From: Pseudomonadota bacterium
GTDB taxonomy: Bacteria; Myxococcota_A; Polyangia; Polyangiales; Polyangiaceae
Reading direction: 5' to 3'
Length of the DNA stretch: 6,443 nt
Assembly (NCBI GenBank): GCA_003242355.1
Contig: QGUH01000218.1
Coordinates: forward strand, 1 to 6,443
In this document: positions 1-5,227 of the stretch, piece after piece
Layout: every line of letters begins with the position of its first letter
How positions within the stretch are numbered: the first letter of the stretch is position 1
Notes under the pieces: generated by a model
Seen by the model: only the letters and a program-made list of their open reading frames with translations
Told to the model about the DNA's origin: nothing
Databases searched by the model: none
Program-made: the position numbers and the translations under genes

Positions 1-123
1 GGTTTCGCTCCCCGCTTCCTTCCCACGGTTGGTCGCCCTTCCGCAGCTGCGGTTCGCTTCGATTGGGATGGTCTCCTTTCGGCGGGACTTGCACCCGCAA
101 GACAGCGCCCATGCTGGGCGCAC
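1..123 (-). mobile_element. Group II intron, 5' end (domain I start), partial
   Basis: Read on the minus strand from base 123, the sequence begins GTGCGCCCAGCATGGGCGC. This fits the GUGYG 5' consensus of bacterial group II introns and at once forms a 7-bp hairpin (105-111 with 115-121). Next comes a 5-bp hairpin (82-86 with 94-98) enclosing the GGTGCAAGTCC element typical of the start of intron domain I. Further in is GGGAAGGAAGC followed by a purine-rich stretch ending GCGAAACC at the window edge, as seen in many bacterial introns of this type. The rest of the ribozyme and any reverse transcriptase/maturase gene would lie beyond base 1. Bacterial group II introns are self-splicing retroelements that move by reverse splicing into DNA. 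The class cannot be fixed from 123 bases: the insertion site behind a hairpin suggests class C, but the 5' sequence also resembles other bacterial classes. Confidence 0.82.
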
Positions 124-128
124 AACGG

Positions 129-162
129 CGATGGGCCGGTCCCGTTCGTGACCGGCCCATCG
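129..162 (-). terminator. Long hairpin behind the 203-1300 gene, probable terminator
   Basis: A perfect 12-bp stem (129-140 with 151-162) encloses a 10-nt loop, 41 bases past the stop codon of the minus-strand lipoprotein gene. There is no long U-tract. Only CCGTT separates the stem from the group II intron start at 123, so any original U-tract may now lie on the far side of the intron. Strong GC hairpins with little or no U-tract are common gene ends in high-GC bacteria. Termination itself is inferred. Confidence 0.65.
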
Positions 163-165
163 GAT

Positions 166-185
166 CGCACGAAGCCGTTCGTGCG
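166..185 (-). terminator. Short hairpin preceding the main terminator
   Basis: An 8-bp perfect stem (166-173 with 178-185) with a 4-nt GCCG loop lies 18 bases after the lipoprotein stop codon. With the longer hairpin at 129-162 it forms a tandem pair. It could be a first termination site or an mRNA 3'-end stabiliser. It has no U-tract. Confidence 0.45.
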
Positions 186-202
186 CGGCGGACGAAGCCC
201 GC

Positions 203-1300
203 TCAATAAAACTTGATGTCGTCGATCCAGAAGTCGAAGCTCGCGGTCGTCGCGTCCGTCTCGTCCCCGAACTTCGCCGCCTGAAACTCGATCTTCGTCA
301 CCTTGGTCGGATCGAAGGTGATCTTCGTGCCGTGCCCTTCCTGCGACAGCATGGTGAAGGGGATCTTGCATTCGCTCCACGTGGCGGAGAGCTCGCACCA
401 GAAGCCGAGATCGTCGCCGTTGGTGTTCGAAGTCGTCACGACCTTCACGCGGATCGTGTCGTCCGCCTCGGCGTACTCCTCGCCGTGCGTTCCGGACGTC
501 GTGCCCTTGAGCTGCACGGAAATGCCCGAAAAGATCGAGACGTCCACCGGGCAGAGCGTGCCACCCGAGCGATTGAGCTCGATGCCGACGCCCGCACCCC
601 ACTTCCCGAACCCCTTTCCGGTGGTGTGGAACGCGCAGTCCATCGCGCCGCCCGTGCCGCCGACCTCGCCGGGGAACGAGCTCGACGCGGTCTTCTCCGG
701 CGTCTGCGTCGCGCCGGTGGTGCCGTCGTTGTACGCGTACCAGAACCCGCGATACGGTGAATCGATCGCGCTGCCGCACGCGCCCGACGAGCTCGGCTCG
801 CCACCGGAGTAGACGACGGTGTCCATCGCGGTCGGCGTGAAGTCACAGCCCGAAGCGGTGCTCCCGCCTCCGGTTCCGGTGCTGGGCGTATTGCCCGTGT
901 TGCCGCTGCTGATCGTGCCGCCCATGCCGGAGCTGATGGTGCCGCCGGAGCCCGTCGTGCCGCCGCTGCCGGTATTGCCGGCATTCGGCGTCGCGGTACC
1001 GGGAGCGTTCCCCGCTCCTCCGGTGCCCGTGGACGGCGTGCCGCCGGAACCAGAACCACCCTGGCCCAGAGACGTCCCGCTCATCGTGCCGCCTTGCGCG
1101 ACGATCGAGCCACCCTGGCCTTGCGTCGAGCCGCCACTGGCGGGAACCGACGGGGTTCCGCCCTGCGGCGTGACGTCCGTATCTTTCCCCGGCGGGTGAC
1201 GGTCCCGCGAGCTCGTTTCGGGCTGGGCGCTACACGCCAAGCAGAGAACGAGGAGGGAGGATCGCAAAAGGCCTCCGGAGATGGTCCAGCTTCTGATCAT
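203..1300 (-). CDS. Predicted lipoprotein with Gly-rich linker and C-terminal carbohydrate-binding-like domain
   Basis: Predicted exported, lipid-anchored protein of 365 residues. The N-terminus (MIRSWTISGG) leads into a hydrophobic stretch ending LVLCLAC, so Cys23 is the likely lipidated residue; the lipobox is imperfect, with Cys rather than Leu at -3. Residues about 46-150 are a flexible Gly/Ser/Thr linker made of GGT, GSGG and TISSG-type units. Residues about 151-365 form a compact domain with six cysteines (152, 175, 222, 250, 302, 311), aromatic clusters (GFWYAY, GFWC) and a final FDFWIDDIKFY. That ending resembles beta-sandwich carbohydrate-binding modules of the CBM11/galactose-binding-like type. 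No catalytic domain is visible, so a surface binding or adhesion role is the most that can be inferred. ATG 1300 is preferred over TTG 1306 because GGAGG lies 9 bases before the ATG but only 3 before the TTG. The gene stands alone and ends at tandem hairpins. Confidence 0.85.
   Translation of the reverse strand: MIRSWTISGGLLRSSLLVLCLACSAQPETSSRDRHPPGKDTDVTPQGGTPSVPASGGSTQGQGGSIVAQGGTMSGTSLGQGGSGSGGTPSTGTGGAGNAPGTATPNAGNTGSGGTTGSGGTISSGMGGTISSGNTGNTPSTGTGGGSTASGCDFTPTAMDTVVYSGGEPSSSGACGSAIDSPYRGFWYAYNDGTTGATQTPEKTASSSFPGEVGGTGGAMDCAFHTTGKGFGKWGAGVGIELNRSGGTLCPVDVSIFSGISVQLKGTTSGTHGEEYAEADDTIRVKVVTTSNTNGDDLGFWCELSATWSECKIPFTMLSQEGHGTKITFDPTKVTKIEFQAAKFGDETDATTASFDFWIDDIKFY
851..1165 (-). repeat. 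Low-complexity Gly/Ser/Thr-coding repeat (linker of the lipoprotein)
   Basis: This stretch encodes about 105 residues, nearly all Gly, Ser, Thr, Pro, Ala, Asn or Gln. Units such as GGT, SGSGG, GTISSG and PSTGTGG recur imperfectly; PSTGTGG appears twice. On the plus strand it shows as recurring GCCGCC/TGCCG runs. Such tracts usually change length by slippage. In the protein they act as a spacer lifting the C-terminal domain away from the membrane; that role is inferred from composition. Confidence 0.75.
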
Positions 1301-1309
1301 GGGCAACGG

Positions 1310-1314
1310 CCTCC
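1310..1314 (-). promoter_or_regulatory. Shine-Dalgarno site that decides the start of the 203-1300 gene
   Basis: GGAGG on the minus strand lies 9 bases before ATG 1300, an acceptable spacing. The in-frame TTG at 1306 would leave only 3 bases, so the ATG is the better start. Confidence 0.7.
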
Positions 1315-1798
1315 AGGCGCGGGATGGGAAAGTGTCGTGAGCGATGCACGCTCGGCGCGTGCGCTCGACTCCACGGCAAAGACTCGAGCAAGCGGAGACA
1401 AGGGTCCGCTATCGAGCCCGGAGTCTAAACTACTATTCCCTACGAGCAACGACCGTTGTGCACGAACGCGCGAACACGCGCTCACTCGGGGTGGCAGCGT
1501 TCCTGTTCGGCAAGAGAGCAAGTCTCTTTACTCGCGGGCCCGGCGGCAACCGCATCGCGCGCGTCCGTCGCGCGAGTCCTCGTTCGAGACTCGAGTTCCA
1601 TCTTTCCCGAAAGTTCTCCCCCTGAACGGAACCCCCAACGACGTGCCGCCAATGTGGGTTATCGCGACCGTCGGCGGCCTGCCCCACCCGAGCGCTCGCT
1701 GACGGAACGAGACCTTCGGCCTCCTCGCCGAGAGGTTCGAACCAACCTGCGCCCACGCCCGTGTCGCCCCCCGACCCCGCGTGTCCATCGCTTCCCGC
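1315..1798. other. Intergenic region without a recognisable gene
   Basis: No frame on either strand gives a protein-like sequence here; the long open frames are Arg/Ser/Pro-rich products of high GC. The only local structure noted is a 7-bp stem at 1555-1561 with 1569-1575. The least GC-rich patch, around 1425-1441, lies about 130 bases upstream of the lipoprotein start and could hold its promoter, but no convincing -35/-10 pair was found. Confidence 0.55.
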
Positions 1799-2156
1799 CC
1801 CTTGCTCGATCGCACGCCCCATCGCACGTCGTCGCTCGCCCCACGGCGCGTGCCCGTCGTGCCCTCGATCCCATACCGTCGCTCGTCCCATCGCCGTCGC
1901 TCGCCCGAGCGCAACGCCCATCGTTCGCTCGTCGCACACGCCGATCACGCGCGTGCCCGATCGCACACGTCCGTGCCTGTCCGACCACAGAGGCCCGTCG
2001 CTCGCCCATAGGCACGCCCGATTGCATGCGCCCCTCGCTCGCTCATTGCACGCGCCACCCCGATCGCACGCCCCCCACTGCCCGCTCGATCACCCCGATC
2101 GCACTGTCCATCCCTCGCTCTCTCACCCGGTCGCGGGGAGCCGTCGCTCGCTCACC
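1799..2156. repeat. Degenerate C-rich repeat tract of two alternating short motifs
   Basis: About 350 bp are built from imperfect copies of two short words. CGATCGCAC (often extended to CGATCGCACGCCCC) occurs at 1807, 1958, 2061 and 2096, with near-copies at 1820 and 2019. CGTCGCTCGCCC occurs at 1830, 1895 and 1996, with variants at 1877 and 2142. The plus strand is strikingly rich in C relative to G and contains many GATC sites. The tract has no regular period and no unique spacers. The last copy (2142-2156) lies within the final codons of the minus-strand gene that ends at 2123. Function unknown. Confidence 0.7.
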
Positions 2157-2962
2157 GACGTGGAATCACCGCCGTAGCCGATCACCGCGTATCCAGGCGT
2201 CACGGAAACCGTCGCGGTTGCTACCCCGATCGAAGCATTCGCCGACGATGAGCCCGTACGCTGCTGGATCTCGAGCGCGCCGAAGCCCTCGATGATGCCC
2301 GGCGGCATGTGCGTGAGATAGAGCTCGATGGCCCCCGAGGAGGAAACGATGTGATCTTTCACGGCAACCTCCCCCGCCGGCTTACTGCTCGTGAAAAACC
2401 GTGCCCCACTGGTTACCCGGCCGCCACCACTGATCATGCGACGAATACCTGGCGAAGCCAGGCTGTTTGCCGGAGCATACGGACTGACTATGCCGATCTG
2501 GTCGCGAAGAGTCTGAGCGGTGACGCCGTCGAGGCGGAGGCCGAGTGCATAGATGGAAAGGTTGTGGGGCGCCGAAACGATGTGTTGCTGGGAGGACGCA
2601 CGCCAAGTGCGACCATCGACAGGACGACTCTCTCGAAGCAGCCCACCCGACCCGGACGCGGGCGGAGGAACCCGAGCGCCGCCACCGACCAACGCGTATC
2701 CGGCATCGACCGTGCAATCCACGGTGTGCGACGACGCGGGGCTGTCCGTCGTGCAGACTTTCGATTGCACGGCCACTCCTTGCACGTAGTCGTGCAAGGC
2801 CGAGATCGAGAGCCCTTCGGCAAGAGTCGCAACCTCTTCGTCCTCGAAATCGGACGGCGCCCCTTCCTCCATCTCGGGCGCACATGCCGCAAATTGCGTC
2901 ATCGCCCAAAGCGCGGCACACAGCCCGAAGCCGCGCTGACCCCCAAACATCCTATCCGGCAT
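2123..2962 (-). CDS. Predicted lipoprotein with internal repeats, apparently 3'-truncated
   Basis: An exported protein of 279 residues with no recognised family. The N-terminus has a hydrophobic segment (about 12-26) ending FAAC, so Cys27 is the probable lipidated residue, followed by an acidic stretch (28-45). Two related modules follow. Module 1 (about 84-145) opens GYALVGGGARV and ends near QQHIVSAPHNLSIYALGL. Module 2 (about 160-220) has IRRMISGGGRV and then VKDHIVSSSGAIELYLTHM. A third module starts at 252 (VTPGYAVIGYGGDSTS), but after about residue 269 the sequence is repeat-tract DNA (VSERRLPATG) and stops. The protein therefore looks shortened by about 45-50 residues and may be a recent pseudogene. 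ATG 2962 is chosen because GGTGGAGAG lies just before it; ATG 2950 is an alternative but would shorten the positively charged signal-peptide start. A surface or periplasmic location is inferred. A 17-bp perfect hairpin begins 36 bases upstream of the start. Confidence 0.75.
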   Translation of the reverse strand: MPDRMFGGQRGFGLCAALWAMTQFAACAPEMEEGAPSDFEDEEVATLAEGLSISALHDYVQGVAVQSKVCTTDSPASSHTVDCTVDAGYALVGGGARVPPPASGSGGLLRESRPVDGRTWRASSQQHIVSAPHNLSIYALGLRLDGVTAQTLRDQIGIVSPYAPANSLASPGIRRMISGGGRVTSGARFFTSSKPAGEVAVKDHIVSSSGAIELYLTHMPPGIIEGFGALEIQQRTGSSSANASIGVATATVSVTPGYAVIGYGGDSTSVSERRLPATG

Positions 2963-2998
2963 TTGCTCTCCACCCTGTTCCCGTCGCCTTGCGGAGCC

Positions 2999-3035
2999 CT
3001 AGAACGCCGATCGGTTTGACCGATCGGCGTTCTAG
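2999..3035. terminator. 17-bp perfect inverted repeat, possible terminator or leader hairpin
   Basis: Bases 2999-3015 pair perfectly with 3019-3035 around a 3-nt TTG loop, giving a very stable hairpin with the core ACCGATCGG. No T-run follows on either strand. It lies 36 bases upstream of the start at 2962, so on the minus strand it is either in that gene's leader or the end of an earlier transcript. A symmetric protein-binding operator is another possibility. The structure is certain; the role is not. Confidence 0.5.
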
Positions 3036-3046
3036 CCTCGTTTCGT

Positions 3047-3068
3047 AGGGGCGGCACGCACCGCCCCT
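3047..3068. terminator. Second GC-rich hairpin, 8-bp stem
   Basis: AGGGGCGG (3047-3054) pairs with CCGCCCCT (3061-3068) around a 6-nt CACGCA loop, 11 bases from the 17-bp hairpin. Read on the minus strand, this short-then-long pair has the same order as the tandem hairpins behind the gene at 203-1300, which makes an old gene end plausible. No U-tract is present. Confidence 0.4.
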
Positions 3069-3702
3069 CCCCGCCGAAGTGAATTGAAGTGAGCCACGCG
3101 GGCACTCTGTCCGACGCTGTTCTCCGCGCATTTCGGCGCGTTCCTAACCGTTCGTCGCTCCAACTAGACCCAATCACACCAAACCCGAGAAGAACGATCA
3201 TCGGATAGCGAAGGACCGATCAAGTGAGCCAGTGACCGTTCTGCCGACTTCACACGAGCTCGGGCGCGTCGCCCGATGTTCATGGATTCGGCTCGAACCA
3301 AAAGCCCGTGAGTGGACGATCAGTACCAGGGCCAACATCACCGCTGAAGTGTCTTGGTCGAAGTGAGCGAGACCCGAAATGAAAACTCGACGAATTCGGC
3401 GAGCCGAAGCTCCGAGCTCGCGTGCTGCTCGAGGAGCTCGTGTACCAACGGCTCTGGTCGAATTCGACCAACCGAGTGGCCTTCGGACGGAGCGAAGCTC
3501 CGGAAACGAAACGGCGGACGGACAGCGCGGCGGTGCTTGGCCCTCCACGCGCAAGGCTGGGCGCTCGCGCGCGAAAACCTCGTCGGCTCTCGGCCGCGCA
3601 GAGCGGATCGTGCCGATCAACGACACGATCGGCGCCGCCGTTTCGTCGCCGCAGCGCTTCCCTTGCGAACCGTGGGTATCGGGCGTACGACCGTTGCGTT
3701 CG
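3069..3702. other. Intergenic region with dyads and no recognisable gene
   Basis: No frame gives a convincing protein, though several stay open because of high GC. What can be seen: AAGTGAG three times (3087, 3222, 3361); a 7-bp stem with CGT loop at 3260-3276; a 16-bp perfect palindrome, TGGTCGAATTCGACCA, at 3455-3470; and a 7-bp inverted repeat GATCGTG/CACGATC at 3606-3630, about 75 bases upstream of moaD. The stretch around 3165-3200 is noticeably richer in A than its surroundings. This may be a decayed gene plus the moaD promoter region. Confidence 0.5.
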
Positions 3703-3951
3703 ATGACGTTGCAGGTTCTCTACTTCGCGAAAGTGCGCGACCTCGTCGGAAAACCCGAAGAGGCAATTGCCATCCCGGACACCGCGACCACCGTCGCCGA
3801 CGTCCTCGAGCACCTGAAGCATCGCTACCCGGCGCTCGGTGAAGCGCTCCCCAAGGTCCGCGTGGCGCGCAACGAAACCTTCGCGTCGCTCACCGAGCCC
3901 GTCGCGGACGGCGACACGATCGCGCTGATCCCCCCAGTCGCCGGCGGCTGA
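3703..3951 (+). CDS. moaD: Molybdopterin synthase sulfur-carrier subunit MoaD
   Basis: Small ubiquitin-like sulfur carrier of molybdenum cofactor biosynthesis, 82 residues, the usual MoaD length. In this family the C-terminal Gly-Gly is adenylated by MoeB and converted to a thiocarboxylate, and with MoaE it delivers the dithiolene sulfurs to precursor Z in the cytoplasm. Seen here: N-terminal beta strand LQVLYFAKVRDLVG (3-16), the helix ATTVADVLEHLKHRYPAL (28-45), VARNETFASLTEPVADGDTIALIPPVAGG (54-82) with the hallmark PPVAGG end. ATG 3703 begins exactly where homology would start. No clear Shine-Dalgarno precedes it, and the open frame extends upstream to 3379 with non-conserved sequence. 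No moaE, moeB or other cofactor gene is in the window, so it is an orphan here. A 6-bp stem (3952-3957 with 3961-3966) directly after the stop is a weak terminator candidate. The related ThiS is usually shorter (about 65 residues), so MoaD is preferred. Confidence 0.9.
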   Translation: MTLQVLYFAKVRDLVGKPEEAIAIPDTATTVADVLEHLKHRYPALGEALPKVRVARNETFASLTEPVADGDTIALIPPVAGG

Positions 3952-4162
3952 GAGCGCCCGGCGCTCGCGCCTGACCGGCACGACTTGCCGAGAACGCACC
4001 GCACCGTGGCGGAGGCGGCGCTCCCCGCGAGCCACCGCGAAGGGTGAGTGGCGAGCAGCACGCCGAGCCGCTCGCCCGCGATGCCAGTGATTTCGGGCGC
4101 TTCGCCCAGCCCGCACGAGGTGCTCGAACTCGCGCGCCGACCGTGGCTAGCATCGCGCCCCC

Positions 4163-5215
4163 GTGTCTTCTTCCTTCCGCCTCGGCATCGACGAGAACGG
4201 CCTCGGTGCGCGGCTCGGCCCGCTCGTGGTGACCTCGGTATTGGCGGAGGTCGACGAGCGCGGGGCGCGCGCGCTTTCGCGCAAGCTCCCGAAGTCGATG
4301 CGGCCGGACCTCGACGATTCGAAGCGCGTCGTCGCCCACGGCGATGTGGCCCTCGGTGAGGCCTGGGCCCGCGCCCTGCTCGGCATCGACGCAAAAAGCC
4401 CCGCGGCCCTGCTCGAGCGGCTCCTGATCGACGCGCGCGCGGAGCTCCGTGCCCCCTGCCCGCGGCACGTCGAGGCCCAGTGTTGGAGCGAGAGCGACGA
4501 GGGCTTCAGCGCCGAGCCCGAAATGCTCGAGCGGGTGCTCGCTCACCGCGCGGCGCTGGAGCGCCGGGGCATCCGATTCGTCGCGGTCCGCTCGCGCGTC
4601 GTCTGCACGAACCGGCTCAACGAGCTCCGCGCGCGTGGTATCAACCGCTTCGTTGCGGACTTGCACGCCATGGAATCGCTCGTGCTCGCGCAGCGCGCCC
4701 TCGCCAGGGCCGAGCTCCACGCGGTTTGCGGCAAAGTCGGCGGCATTGGCGCCTACTCGCGGTTCTTCGGCCCGCTCGGCGGGCGCTTGCACGCGACCCT
4801 CCAGGAAAAACCCGCGAAGAGCGCCTATCACTTCCCCGGCATCGGCGAGGTGAGCTTCGTGCGCGACGCCGATGGGCGCGACGTGCTCGTCATGCTGGCC
4901 TCGCTGGTCGGCAAGTACGTGCGCGAGCTGTTCATGGCGCGCATCGCTCGCTTCTACCCCCGCCCGGCGCCCGCGAGCGCGCCGAGCGGCTACCACGATC
5001 CCGTGAGCGCGGCGTTCGTCGAGGAGACCGCGCTCGCACGGCGCACGCGACGCGTCCCCGAGTCCTGTTTCGAGCGAGCCCGCGACGACGTCGACACCGA
5101 GCCGAAGACGAAGGCCGCCCCCGCCCGAAAGCAACGCGTCGCGGAGGAGAAAGGACGCACCAGCGCGACGCTCGAGCTCTTCACCGAAGGCTGTAGCGAC
5201 GCCCGACGCGCGTGA
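4163..5215 (+). CDS. Divergent RNase HII-like protein with altered active site
   Basis: A 350-residue protein whose motif order matches RNase HII, the enzyme that cleaves RNA in RNA-DNA hybrids and at misincorporated ribonucleotides. LGIDENGLGARLGPLVV (7-23) matches the GIDEAGRGxxxGPVV opening with catalytic Asp10-Glu11. DDSKR (51-55) matches the DSKxL motif. AVCGK (187-191) falls where the DG of the third catalytic Asp is expected, giving Cys189. FVRDADGRD...MLASLVGKYVRE (232-255) matches the KGDAxSxxIAAASIxAKVxRD block, with Glu255 in place of the fourth Asp. GYHDP (276-280) matches the GYxT segment. It is much longer than usual RNase HII (about 200 residues), with inserts near 95-125 and 190-230 and a charged tail (305-350) containing TLELF (336-340). 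The GTG start at 4163 has no strong ribosome site but is needed to include Asp10. The MATE gene starts 12 bp after its stop, suggesting an operon. Catalysis is uncertain. Confidence 0.72.
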   Translation: MSSSFRLGIDENGLGARLGPLVVTSVLAEVDERGARALSRKLPKSMRPDLDDSKRVVAHGDVALGEAWARALLGIDAKSPAALLERLLIDARAELRAPCPRHVEAQCWSESDEGFSAEPEMLERVLAHRAALERRGIRFVAVRSRVVCTNRLNELRARGINRFVADLHAMESLVLAQRALARAELHAVCGKVGGIGAYSRFFGPLGGRLHATLQEKPAKSAYHFPGIGEVSFVRDADGRDVLVMLASLVGKYVRELFMARIARFYPRPAPASAPSGYHDPVSAAFVEETALARRTRRVPESCFERARDDVDTEPKTKAAPARKQRVAEEKGRTSATLELFTEGCSDARRA

Positions 5216-5227
5216 CGGAAGGAGCCC

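Noticed and set aside
82..98. tRNA T-arm-like hairpin on the minus strand (GGTGCAAGTCCC)
   Set aside because: No acceptor, anticodon or D-arm fits around it; the element and its neighbours match the start of group II intron domain I.
1301..1306. TTG start two codons upstream of the lipoprotein ATG
   Set aside because: The GGAGG site would be only 3 bases from the TTG but is 9 from ATG 1300.
1733..1745. GGTTCGAACC resembling a tRNA T-loop
   Set aside because: Flanking bases do not pair as a T-stem on either strand and no other tRNA arms are present.
1799..2156. CRISPR array
   Set aside because: Repeat words are only 9-14 nt, degenerate and irregularly spaced, with no unique spacers of constant length and no cas gene.
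1456..2295. 279-residue plus-strand reading frame through the repeat tract
   Set aside because: The product is Arg/Ser/Pro/His-rich low-complexity sequence, as any GC-rich repeat gives, and overlaps the 3' end of the more credible minus-strand lipoprotein.
3198..3626. 142-residue minus-strand frame upstream of moaD
   Set aside because: No domain, signal or family resemblance and no ribosome site noted; composition is that of a random high-GC open frame.
3379..3702. N-terminal extension of MoaD by 108 residues
   Set aside because: The extension looks non-coding and MoaD proteins are about 80 residues; ATG 3703 begins at the conserved beta strand.
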